Positions 1-7,495 of a DNA stretch of 37,768 nucleotides are shown here, in pieces; the first letter of the stretch is position 1, and each line of letters starts with the position of its first letter. The DNA comes from Candidatus Sumerlaeota bacterium. Its GTDB lineage: Bacteria > Sumerlaeota > Sumerlaeia > JAFGJS01. The stretch covers positions 1 to 37,768 of the forward strand of contig JAFGJS010000046.1 of the NCBI GenBank assembly GCA_016928995.1, given 5' to 3'. The position numbers and the translations under genes were made by a program. The notes under the pieces are model-generated. The model was not told the origin of the DNA. It did no database searches and saw nothing but the letters and a program-made list of their open reading frames with translations.

Positions 1-738
1 ACCCGATGCAGCCGAAGCGGCAAAAAGAGGATCACTCTCTTCAGTCAGGTAACCAGCAAGCGAATGGTCGCCCCAACTTAATGCAGTATTCCAGTTGTCA
101 ATGTCCGTAGCGACGACTCCCGACGCCGCCGATGCCGCAAAAAGCGCGTCGCTCTCTTCGGTCAGGTAACCGGCGAGCGAGTGGTCGCCCCAACTTAATG
201 CAGTGTTCCAGTTGCCGATGTCCGTCGCGGCGATTCCCGACGCCGCTGATGCCGTAAATAACGGATCGCTTTCTTCAATATTACCTGCGGCAATGCTGTC
301 GACATAACCTTTTGTCGCCAGGTGCTCGTCGAGGACCGGCGTAATTCCTTTAACGGGTTGAGTGAAAGGAACAGTGCCGTCCGCTCTGACGAATTGGTTC
401 AGAAGCCACCATATGTCGTATATTTGCGTGGTCAGTGAAGTTGAAAGCTCTGTCACCTGCGCTTCCAGCGACGCAATCGCTACTGTTTCGCCTTCATCTT
501 CCGTTTGCTCTTCCGCATCGGATGTTTCTTCCGTCTCATTTTCATTGCCTTTTTTATGCTGCCCCTGATTCTGGCGCCCGTGGTTCTGATTCTGGTTCGC
601 CGGCGCGCCATAACCTGCCGGTGGTCCGCCGTTGCTCGTTTCCCCAAATCCTTGTTGAGTCGCAAAGACAAATGCGATCACTGCAATCCAACACACGAAT
701 TGGCCAAACAATGTTTGCCATCGTTGACAGCTTGACAT
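1..738 (-). CDS. secreted repeat protein with tail-fibre/adhesin-like stalk, 5' part only
   Basis: Open from an ATG at 738 to the window edge (246 codons, no stop), so the C-terminus is missing. The start is supported by GGAGG at 746-750, 7 nt upstream. Visible order: basic N-terminus with hydrophobic signal segment (about residues 14-30); a Gly/Asn/Gln-rich then strongly acidic disordered stretch (about 32-80); a short helical/coiled-coil region; a HLATKGYVD motif typical of tail-fibre and collagen-like stalk proteins; then 39-residue repeats containing WNTALSWGDHSLAGYLTEES. Two full copies are visible, 117 bp apart and nearly identical in DNA, with a third beginning at the edge. Seen: signal, repeats. 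Inferred: an exported surface or extracellular fibrous protein. Function and total length are unknown. Confidence 0.8.
   Translation of the reverse strand, partial: MSSCQRWQTLFGQFVCWIAVIAFVFATQQGFGETSNGGPPAGYGAPANQNQNHGRQNQGQHKKGNENETEETSDAEEQTEDEGETVAIASLEAQVTELSTSLTTQIYDIWWLLNQFVRADGTVPFTQPVKGITPVLDEHLATKGYVDSIAAGNIEESDPLFTASAASGIAATDIGNWNTALSWGDHSLAGYLTEESDALFAASAASGVVATDIDNWNTALSWGDHSLAGYLTEESDPLFAASAASG
13..260 (-). repeat. 117-bp tandem coding repeat (39 aa unit)
   Basis: Direct repeats with a period of 117 bp: the block CCCCAACTTAATGCAG occurs at 71 and again at 188. The repeats keep the reading frame of the minus-strand secreted protein. High DNA identity between units suggests recent duplication or ongoing unit exchange. 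The array continues past the left edge. Confidence 0.85.
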
Positions 739-1518
739 GATTCAGCCTCCTCCCAAAGAGTGATGCAGCACTAAATTATTGGTATTCTCATCTGCCTCCG
801 AACAAAGGAATAAATGAAATGGCCCAATAAATTTAAATACTGTCATGCTTATTCTTAATTTCATAAACTGCGTTAAGATTTGCGGAAAAAGGACATCGTT
901 ACAGACGGCTAGGCGAGCGCCTTCGTCAATACTCACGCACAAAATAGCGCGCTGAAATGTTCTACATTTCAAACTGACGTTAGGCTACTGCGTCTGCAAC
1001 CACACATAAAGACTTTCAGCGGAGGAAAGGACGTTGTCAGGCTGGATGAATCACGAATGTCCTTTGGTAGACCGGCACACCACATACACATAAGCGCTAT
1101 ACTGCCTTAACGATTGTCACTTATGGTTTCCACGCATCACACATATCGGCTGGATTCATTTTGACTTTAATAAAAAAAAGAAAATTTTGAAAAAAAAGAT
1201 CCATCGAACGTCAACATATATTTCGATATGATAAGAGTAGTTATAAATTCATTTTTTTGCGAGTTTGTTATCGTTCTCATCATGAAATAGATAACTACGT
1301 AGCAAATACATCATTTTGAATATGACTCGCTTTGAGGATCGCGCGGAATAAATCGATGCATGATATTGATGGCAGACAACACTATTAAGATCTTCGGTTG
1401 GGCGATGTTTTGCCCCGAAACGAACGTGGTTTTCCTGTTGCATTCGGCTGATGGAGCCGCCATATTGCCATTTCAATCGGTGTGAAACTGGGCGTTGCCA
1501 TGAATCGCAGGTGGGAGA
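739..1518. other. 780-bp intergenic region, no gene recognised
   Basis: Holds divergent upstream DNA for the secreted repeat protein and the LPS kinase. A very A-rich tract lies at about 1165-1200. A small inverted repeat GAAATGT-TCT-ACATTTC sits at 954-970. Short ORFs here (for example 742-972 minus) have no recognisable motif or ribosome-binding site. No RNA gene or convincing promoter was recognised. Confidence 0.5.
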
Positions 1519-2349
1519 GTGTCCGAAACCAACGAGAATCGTTTGACGAGTGAACGGCGTACGCCATGGAGCGTGGTTCGACCCGGATATGAATGGATTT
1601 ATGATTATACGTTTCATTGGGATGAAGCGACGGATCATTCGGCTGTGGTGAAGAACGACCCGGAACGGAGTTCGATCATCCGCATCGAGCATCAAGGGCG
1701 CTCGTATTATGCCAAGCGCTATCCCGTGCCGTGGCGCCGTGTGCCGGGATATCTGCTGATCTCCAGCAAGGCATGGCGTGAATGGCGGGTGCTGGAGCGC
1801 TGCGAAAAGACCGGAATCCTGGCCCCGCTTCCCTTGGCGTTCGGACGGCAATATGGCTTGCGGGAAAACATGGCGTGCCTGGTGATGTCATGCGTCAAGG
1901 GCGTTCCACTGAAGATGAAGGTGAAGGGAAGGCCGTGGGATGATCCGGAATTGCTGCGGATCATGCGGCGCGCGGGAGAAGCGGCGCAGAGTCTGCATGC
2001 GCTGGGATTCTGGCATGCGGATTTGAAACTGCTGCACATCATCGAACAGGACGACGGGCGGCTCGGTTTGATCGATCTGGATGGATCGAAATTTTTCCTG
2101 CGGTTTTTTAGCAAGATGCGCCGGGCACGTAATTTATTCCAACTCTACCGCAATCTCGCGGAGCATCAGCTGTCGCAAGAGGCGGAAGATGAACTCGCCC
2201 GAGGATACCTGGACGCAGGCGGAGCGCCGGCAGCGGTGAAATTGTTCCGGCGCCAGGCCGCGAACTTGCGAGTGGAATTGAAGGATGCGATTCTGGCTCA
2301 GCGCGCGAAGAATCTGGCCGAAGCACAACAAAGGCGGGAAACTCAGTGA
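1519..2349 (+). CDS. lipopolysaccharide kinase, Kdo/WaaP family
   Basis: A 276-aa protein-kinase-like fold enzyme expected to phosphorylate the Kdo/heptose inner core of LPS at the inner-membrane cytoplasmic face. Seen: candidate ATP-binding Lys in SYYAKRYP (K66), catalytic loop HADLKLLHI (166-174) with catalytic Asp168, and the metal-binding Asp of LIDLDG (D186). The His in place of the usual kinase loop Asn is typical of Kdo kinases. Start is GTG at 1519; an in-frame TGA at 1501-1503 excludes extension, and AGGTGG at 1509-1514 is a close Shine-Dalgarno. The stop overlaps the ribF start (GTGA), so the two are translationally coupled. Which sugar is the substrate (KdkA-, WaaP- or InaA-like) cannot be told. 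Confidence 0.82.
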   Translation: MSETNENRLTSERRTPWSVVRPGYEWIYDYTFHWDEATDHSAVVKNDPERSSIIRIEHQGRSYYAKRYPVPWRRVPGYLLISSKAWREWRVLERCEKTGILAPLPLAFGRQYGLRENMACLVMSCVKGVPLKMKVKGRPWDDPELLRIMRRAGEAAQSLHALGFWHADLKLLHIIEQDDGRLGLIDLDGSKFFLRFFSKMRRARNLFQLYRNLAEHQLSQEAEDELARGYLDAGGAPAAVKLFRRQAANLRVELKDAILAQRAKNLAEAQQRRETQ

Positions 2350-3317
2350 TTATTCCGATCAATGATGTTGCACAATTATTGCATCCAGCATTGCCCGCGG
2401 AAGTCCTTGAACGCGGAACGGTTTGCTGCATCGGCGTGTTTGACGGCGTTCATCTGGGACATCAAGAGCTGCTCCGGGCGACGCTGGAGTGCGCGAAGCA
2501 AAAGTCCCTGCATCCGCTGGTGCTGACGTTCTCCAACCATCCGCTTTCCGTGCTGGCGCCTCCATATGCGCCGCAGCTGCTGATGAGCGCGGAAGACAAA
2601 GCTGCGATGATCGCAACGTACGGCGTGGAATACGTGCTGATGGTGGATTTCACGCCGGAATTCTCGCAAACGACGCATAATCATTTCATTCAACGGATGC
2701 TGATGCAAAATCTTGGCATGCGCAAAGTCGTATGCGGATTTAACTTTCACTTCGGGTATCGCGCTGAAGGCGACGTGACATACCTGAGTAAAATGAGCGA
2801 GGCGCTCAATTTCAAGGTTGATGTGCGCGAGCGGGTGTCGCTGCGCGGCATGACGGTGAGCAGCTCGCAAATCCGTGGTTTGCTGGAGCGCGGCCGGGTG
2901 CATGCCGCGGCGGAAATGCTCACGCGCCACTATCGTTTGAGCGGCGAAGTGGTCCAGGGAGAAATGCGCGGACGGACGATGGGGTATCCGACGGCGAACC
3001 TTGTCGTCCCGGAAGAGCGGCTGAAGCCGCGCCCCGGCGTATATGCCGTGCGAGTGAAAGCAGGGGAGCGATGTCACAACGGGATGATCAACATCGGATC
3101 GAGTCCGACATTTGAAGACCGGGCGGAAGGGCTCGAAGCGCACCTGTTTGATTTCACGGGCGACCTGTATGGGCAGCGCATCGAAGTTGAGTTCATTGAA
3201 CGGCTGCGCGAAACGCGCAAATTCGACTCGATCAAGGGTCTGATGGATCAATTAAAAATGGATGAATCCGCCGCACGGGAATATCTGCGCGATTTGGATG
3301 AAAGTGAGAAGCAATGA
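2346..3317 (+). CDS. ribF: bifunctional riboflavin kinase / FAD synthetase
   Basis: Converts riboflavin to FMN, then FMN to FAD, in the cytoplasm. At 323 aa it has the usual RibF length. The N-terminal nucleotidyltransferase domain shows GVFDGVHLGHQ (30-40), with the conserved SSSQIRGLL at 172-180. The C-terminal riboflavin kinase domain shows RGRTMGYPTANL (208-219), the family PTAN motif. It starts with GTG at 2346 within a 4-bp GTGA overlap with the LPS kinase and ends in an ATGA overlap with the Memo-family gene, so the first three genes form a coupled operon. The start matches the family N-terminus. Confidence 0.95.
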   Translation: MIIPINDVAQLLHPALPAEVLERGTVCCIGVFDGVHLGHQELLRATLECAKQKSLHPLVLTFSNHPLSVLAPPYAPQLLMSAEDKAAMIATYGVEYVLMVDFTPEFSQTTHNHFIQRMLMQNLGMRKVVCGFNFHFGYRAEGDVTYLSKMSEALNFKVDVRERVSLRGMTVSSSQIRGLLERGRVHAAAEMLTRHYRLSGEVVQGEMRGRTMGYPTANLVVPEERLKPRPGVYAVRVKAGERCHNGMINIGSSPTFEDRAEGLEAHLFDFTGDLYGQRIEVEFIERLRETRKFDSIKGLMDQLKMDESAAREYLRDLDESEKQ

Positions 3318-4591
3318 ACAACCATGATGACACGGTGACTTTTCGCGCGGATGACCGGCCGAAGGCGCGCGCGATTGAAATGCTGCCCTTTGAACATGAA
3401 GGCGAGGTGCTGGTGATGCTGCGCGATCCGCTGATGTACGTCGAGGAGCCCATGCTGCTTTCTCCGATGGCCGGGATCATTGCGACGTTGATGGATGGCG
3501 AACGAACATTGGAGGAGATTCGCGGAGAGATTCAACAGCAATTCAAAATTGAAGTGCCGTTGCAGGACATCGCCACGCTGGCCTATGAATTGGATCAATG
3601 CCACATGATGGACACGCCCCGTTTCGCCGAACATAAGGCGACGGTGGAACGGGAATATTTCGAGAAAGACTCGCGGCCGGCTTATCTGGCGGGCAAGAGC
3701 TACCCCGACGACGCAGGGGAACTGATGTTGCTGCTGCAATCGTTCTTCCAGGCCGAGGAAGGTCCGGGCAACCTGCCGCCGATGGATGCGGAAGCCGTCG
3801 TGCCGATACGCGGTGTTGTGGCGCCGCATGTGGATTTGCATAAGGGCGGACCGACCTTCGCCCATGCGTATCATCGGCTCGCCCAGTCTCCGCCGGCGGA
3901 TCTATATATCATCCTGGGCACCGGCCACGCCGGTCCTGAAGAGCTCTTCGCCGCGACAGTGAAGAACTTCTCCACGCCGCTGGGCGAGGTTCAGACGGAC
4001 GCGGACTTTGTGCAACGGCTGAATGCGAGACTGCCTTACGATTTGCTGCTTGATGAGGCCATGCATCGCACCGAGCATGTCATTGAATTCCAGGCGCTCT
4101 TTCTGCAATTCATTCTCGGCCAGAAACAGCATCCGTATAAGATCGTGCCGCTGCTTTGCTCATATTCGCCGATCATGACGAACCGCGATGTCATCGAGAA
4201 TTTCCCCGACCATATCGATGCTTTCGCGCAAGCGTTGCGCGAAACGATCGCTGAGACAAAAATGTCAATCTGCACCATCGCAAGCGTGGATTTTTCCCAT
4301 ATGGGGCCGCGCTATGGCGATCCGCGTCCGCTGAACACAAATGAGCTGGAGGAACTCCAGCAAGACGATAGTCAGACGTTGCGCATCATCGCCAGCGGCG
4401 ACGCGGCGGAATTCAACCGGCATGTGATGAGCGACGACAACAATAACCGGCGGCGCATTTGCGGATACCCATGCATCCACACCATGCTGCAATCCGGCGA
4501 TTTCTCCGATGGACAAATTTTAAAGTACGACCTGACGCAAATTGACGAGGCAGGCAGCGTGGTGAGTTTCGCCAGCATGCTGTTTCACTGA
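3314..4591 (+). CDS. amrB: Memo-family protein (AmmeMemoRadiSam system protein B) with N-terminal PqqD-like domain
   Basis: 425 aa. Residues about 30-105 resemble a PqqD-like winged helix (LLSPMAGIIATLMDGERTLEEI). Residues about 160-425 are a Memo domain: APHVDLHKGG (H172), GTGHAG (H205), EHVIEFQALFLQ, VDFSHMG (H329) and ICGYPCIHTML (C383). Memo proteins share the fold of LigB-type iron dioxygenases, and these His/Cys positions correspond to the pocket residues of human MEMO1. The enzymatic role is not established; the family often accompanies an AMMECR1 protein and a radical SAM enzyme, neither of which is in this window. The ATG at 3314 overlaps the ribF stop (ATGA). The gene symbol follows family naming only. 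Confidence 0.85.
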   Translation: MNNHDDTVTFRADDRPKARAIEMLPFEHEGEVLVMLRDPLMYVEEPMLLSPMAGIIATLMDGERTLEEIRGEIQQQFKIEVPLQDIATLAYELDQCHMMDTPRFAEHKATVEREYFEKDSRPAYLAGKSYPDDAGELMLLLQSFFQAEEGPGNLPPMDAEAVVPIRGVVAPHVDLHKGGPTFAHAYHRLAQSPPADLYIILGTGHAGPEELFAATVKNFSTPLGEVQTDADFVQRLNARLPYDLLLDEAMHRTEHVIEFQALFLQFILGQKQHPYKIVPLLCSYSPIMTNRDVIENFPDHIDAFAQALRETIAETKMSICTIASVDFSHMGPRYGDPRPLNTNELEELQQDDSQTLRIIASGDAAEFNRHVMSDDNNNRRRICGYPCIHTMLQSGDFSDGQILKYDLTQIDEAGSVVSFASMLFH

Positions 4592-4599
4592 TTTTCAAA

Positions 4600-5388
4600 A
4601 TGACAGCGCGAAAGAAAAAAATGCTGGCCAGCCATCAACGTTCCTGGGTTTGGGGACGGCGGCTGGTCGAAGAGATCCTGCAAGCGGGACGGTGGCCCGT
4701 GCTCGAGCTGTATCTGGAAGCCGGAATGCCGCCTGCGATCCGTGATCCATTGATTCAGCGAGCGGAAGAACTCGGCTACGTTTGTCATATGGTCGAACGG
4801 CAGCGGCTCGCCGAGCTTTGTCCGCGCGCGGATCACCAGGGCTGTCTGGCGCGAATGGGGGAGTATCCATACGCTTCGCTGAATGACGCGCTGAAGTCAC
4901 GTCCCGGCGAAGCGCCGTTGCTTTGCGCGATGGACGGCGTGCAGGATGCGTTTAACTTCGGCGCGATCGTACGCTCCGCCGAGGTGTTTGGTCTGCATGG
5001 GATGCTGATCGGCGAGCAGGGGCAATGCGGCGTTACGAGCCAGGCGGCGCGGAGTTCCGCGGGCGCAGTGAACCGGTTTCCCATCGTGCGCGGCGAAAGT
5101 TTGCCATCGATGCTGCGTGAATTGCGCGGACAAGAAATTCAAATCATTGGCGCGGCGCCGGAAGCAGCTGTATCGATCCGAACGCTGGATTTGCGACGTC
5201 CGGCGGTCCTGGTTCTCGGCGGTGAAAGCGATGGAATATCAATCGCGACGCGAGAGGAATGCGCCACGCTTGCGGCGATCCCGCAGCAGGGACGCATCGG
5301 TTCGCTGAACGTCGCCGCGGCTGCGGCGGTGTTGTTTTACGAGGCGATGCGCCAGCGCACAGCGGACGCATCAAGCGTAAAGCAATAA
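4600..5388 (+). CDS. rlmB: TrmH/SpoU-family 23S rRNA 2'-O-ribose methyltransferase (RlmB-like)
   Basis: 262 aa. An N-terminal substrate-binding domain opens with WVWGRRLVEEIL. The SPOUT domain has the three classical motifs: DGVQDAFNFGAIVRSAEVFG (motif 1), VLGGESDGIS (motif 2) and IGSLNVAAAAAVLFYEAMRQR (motif 3). The SPOUT knot binds S-adenosylmethionine and methylates a ribose 2'-OH, in RlmB at G2251 of 23S rRNA. The exact target nucleotide is inferred; TrmH-like paralogues target tRNA or other rRNA sites. It starts 8 bp after the Memo-family stop, so it is likely the last gene of the operon. No clear hairpin terminator lies in the 21 bp before the convergent gene. Confidence 0.88.
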   Translation: MTARKKKMLASHQRSWVWGRRLVEEILQAGRWPVLELYLEAGMPPAIRDPLIQRAEELGYVCHMVERQRLAELCPRADHQGCLARMGEYPYASLNDALKSRPGEAPLLCAMDGVQDAFNFGAIVRSAEVFGLHGMLIGEQGQCGVTSQAARSSAGAVNRFPIVRGESLPSMLRELRGQEIQIIGAAPEAAVSIRTLDLRRPAVLVLGGESDGISIATREECATLAAIPQQGRIGSLNVAAAAAVLFYEAMRQRTADASSVKQ

Positions 5389-5409
5389 GCATCTGGTGAA
5401 ATAATCCGA

Positions 5410-5685
5410 TTAGATGTCCCCGTGGTCTTCCAGCCACTCACGGATTTCATCAACGCGATCAAAAAATTTCGTGAAGTCTTCTTTGAAGATCATAATGCGG
5501 TCGCTCTCGTTCTTTGAACCGGTGAGAGTGCGGCGTTTTTCCGCGATAACGATGTATTTATCTTTTTTGGACGTAACTTTGATGTCCAAGTAATATGTTC
5601 TTCGCCCAGCAAAAATTTTACGCGAGAAAATCTCATCAGGCTGATTTTCGTATTGCTGCGTGGCGAATTTCCTATTCTCATTCAT
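5410..5685 (-). CDS. PUR-family nucleic-acid-binding protein (DUF3276)
   Basis: 91 aa, a single PUR repeat: DEIFSRKIFAGRRTYYLDIK, then KYIVIAEKRR, an acidic/serine linker, and MIFKEDFTKFFDRVDEIREWLE. This is the beta-beta-beta-beta-alpha pattern of bacterial Pur-alpha homologues such as Borrelia Bpur, which bind single-stranded DNA and RNA. The start at 5685 has a GAGG-type ribosome-binding site (complement of cctc at about 5692). It is a single-gene unit convergent with the methyltransferase gene and separated from truA by about 285 bp of AT-rich DNA. The regulatory target is unknown. Confidence 0.82.
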   Translation of the reverse strand: MNENRKFATQQYENQPDEIFSRKIFAGRRTYYLDIKVTSKKDKYIVIAEKRRTLTGSKNESDRIMIFKEDFTKFFDRVDEIREWLEDHGDI

Positions 5686-5940
5686 GCTTGAACCTCGTCG
5701 ACAGTCGCATTGGCCTGGCGCAGGCGCTGGTATTTCTTGCTAGTACTGATCAGAAAATGGAAGCCCTAAAACAAACCATGCAATAAAAGAATAAAGAAGT
5801 CTACATGATTTCCTGTTGTTGTGCAAATTTTTTCGTCATCTACGTGCAAAAAATTTGAGCGCACAAAAATGGAACGTTTGCAGATGAAAACGTGAGGATC
5901 AAGCTCGAAATAGCAATATTGTAAAAAATTTTTTATCCCG

Positions 5941-5968
5941 TTTTTACATCGTGCTTTTCATGTAAAAA
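5941..5968 (-). terminator. weak AT-rich hairpin after truA
   Basis: TTTTTACAT (5941-5949) and ATGTAAAAA (5960-5968) form a perfect 9-bp stem with a 10-nt loop, starting 2 bp beyond the truA stop. The stem is almost all A:T, and the following A/T run (about 5921-5935) gives a poor U-tract on the minus strand. It could end the fabF-rnc-truA transcript, but this is weak evidence. Confidence 0.3.
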
Positions 5969-5970
5969 TA

Positions 5971-6723
5971 TTATCTAAGTTCAGCAATATCATATCTAAT
6001 CCCGATTAATGTCAGTCCGCAGGCGGGCGCTGTTGGACCGCCTGAATCGCGCATTCCTGTTTCCAACATCCTTTGTATGCAACAAGGTTCGAGTTTTTTC
6101 CGCCCGATTTCAATCAAAGTTCCAGCCATGATGCGCACCATATTCATTAAGAACGACCTGCATCCGAATTGCAGCAATATTCTTTCGCCAGATGCTGCAA
6201 TTTGCACTTCACTGAGGGTCAATGTCGTGCGCTTGGCCTCGCATAGCGATGAGCGGAAGGCGGAAAAATCATGTTCGCCTTTCAGCAATTCGCATCCTTG
6301 AGCCATCCGATCGAAATCAAGTGGAAACGCTATCCATGCAAGGCGATGCCGGTCAAGCGCAGGGCGGGCAGGGGAGTTATGGATAACGTATTCATAGCGG
6401 CGGAAAATCGCGCTATGACGCGCGTGAAAACCATCAGGGACGATCTCCACATGGCGCAAGGCCACATCCGGAGGAAGCAGCGAGTTGCCGCCGCGTAAAA
6501 GTTCTTCGCATGTGCGCGGCGTTTCGCATTGGAAACTGGCGACCTGACCAAGGGCATGAACGCCTGCATCCGTGCGGCCGGCGCCGTGAATCGTGATTTT
6601 CCGCTGAATGATTTGCGAAAGCGCCGTTTCAAGCTCGCCCTGCACGGTGCGCAGACCAGGTTGCGTCTGCCATCCGCAGAAATCCGTTCCGTCATATTCA
6701 ATGGTTAATTTAAAAGTGGGCAT
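5971..6723 (-). CDS. truA: tRNA pseudouridine(38-40) synthase
   Basis: 250 aa, typical TruA length. It isomerises uridines 38-40 in the anticodon arm. Seen: N-terminal KLTIEYDGTDFCGWQTQPG, where family TruA proteins have (Y)DGT.F.GWQ.Q; the catalytic motif GAGRTDAGVHALGQV with nucleophile Asp52; and the C-terminal FLMNMVRIMAGTLIEIG, matching the family FLhnMVR motif. It lies 21 bp after the rnc stop on the same strand, so it is probably co-transcribed. Confidence 0.95.
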   Translation of the reverse strand: MPTFKLTIEYDGTDFCGWQTQPGLRTVQGELETALSQIIQRKITIHGAGRTDAGVHALGQVASFQCETPRTCEELLRGGNSLLPPDVALRHVEIVPDGFHARHSAIFRRYEYVIHNSPARPALDRHRLAWIAFPLDFDRMAQGCELLKGEHDFSAFRSSLCEAKRTTLTLSEVQIAASGERILLQFGCRSFLMNMVRIMAGTLIEIGRKKLEPCCIQRMLETGMRDSGGPTAPACGLTLIGIRYDIAELR

Positions 6724-6744
6724 GGGAGTTCGCTTAAGGCATGC

Positions 6745-7482
6745 CTATTTCCTGGCGGTTTCCATTTCCGTAAGAGCGGCCAAAGCCTCTCGAGCGGCGT
6801 CATTTTCCGCGGTTTTTTTACGACGGCCCATCCCGCGTCCATATTTTTTGCCGGCCAGAGAGACTTCCACGCAAAATTGCTTGCTGTGATCCGGACCGGT
6901 TTCTTCCACGATGCGGTATTGGGGAATCTGCTGCCAGCGTTTCTGAGCGAGTTCCTGGAGCCGCGATTTGTAGTCGGTGAAATCCTCGCCGACAAGATGC
7001 GTGGAAACTTGATGGATTAAATGCTCACGGATGAACCGGGTTGCAGCTTCAAGTCCGACCTCCAGGAAAACCGCCCCGACAAACGCTTCGAACACGGAGC
7101 CGATCAGCGCACGGCGATGCCGTCCGCCGCTTTTCTCTTCGCCTTTTCCCAGCAACACCAGGGCGTCCATGCCAAGGCTCAGCGCGAGCCGCCCCAGCAT
7201 CGAGCGGCTGACAATCGTCGCCTTCATGCGAGAGAGTTCGCCCTCGCTGGCGGCAGGGTGCTTTTCGAATAAATAGGAAGAAACCTCGAAGCCGATCAGC
7301 GCGTCGCCGAGAAACTCGAGACGTTCGTTGTCCGCGTTGAGTTGGTTTTCGAACGCGTATGAGCGATGGACCAGCGCCAGACGGATCAATTCACCGGGCC
7401 GCACATCAGGCAGATGTTCGTCTAAAAAAGCAACGAGCTGCGCTTCGTGCTCCTCGCCGTTGAGTGTGTATTCATCCGTCAT
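6745..7482 (-). CDS. rnc: ribonuclease III (catalytic Asp replaced by Ser)
   Basis: 245 aa. Endonuclease domain about 15-155 and a double-stranded RNA-binding domain about 168-238 (DYKSRLQELAQKRWQQIPQY; GRGMGRRKKTAENDAAREAL). The signature ERLEFLGDA (53-61) is intact, supplying the first metal ligands. The second catalytic segment reads IGSVFEAFVGA (127-137): the Glu (E132) is present, but the position that is Asp in E. coli (D114) and Aquifex (GDVFEA) is Ser129. The codon is TCC, so the change is not a single-base error from an Asp codon. It should process rRNA and structured mRNAs, possibly with altered metal dependence. The stop lies 21 bp before truA and the start 13 bp after fabF. Confidence 0.92.
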   Translation of the reverse strand: MTDEYTLNGEEHEAQLVAFLDEHLPDVRPGELIRLALVHRSYAFENQLNADNERLEFLGDALIGFEVSSYLFEKHPAASEGELSRMKATIVSRSMLGRLALSLGMDALVLLGKGEEKSGGRHRRALIGSVFEAFVGAVFLEVGLEAATRFIREHLIHQVSTHLVGEDFTDYKSRLQELAQKRWQQIPQYRIVEETGPDHSKQFCVEVSLAGKKYGRGMGRRKKTAENDAAREALAALTEMETARK

Positions 7483-7495
7483 GGCGCTCTCCAGC

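Noticed and set aside
1-260. Possible CRISPR-like periodic repeat
   Set aside because: The 117-bp period keeps a reading frame and has no spacers; it is a coding repeat.
954-970. GAAATGT-TCT-ACATTTC inverted repeat
   Set aside because: A 7-bp arm is short, the location is not tied to a promoter, and it is easily chance in AT-rich DNA.
742-972. 76-codon ORF on the minus strand
   Set aside because: Lies in the AT-rich upstream region and has no ribosome-binding site or motif.
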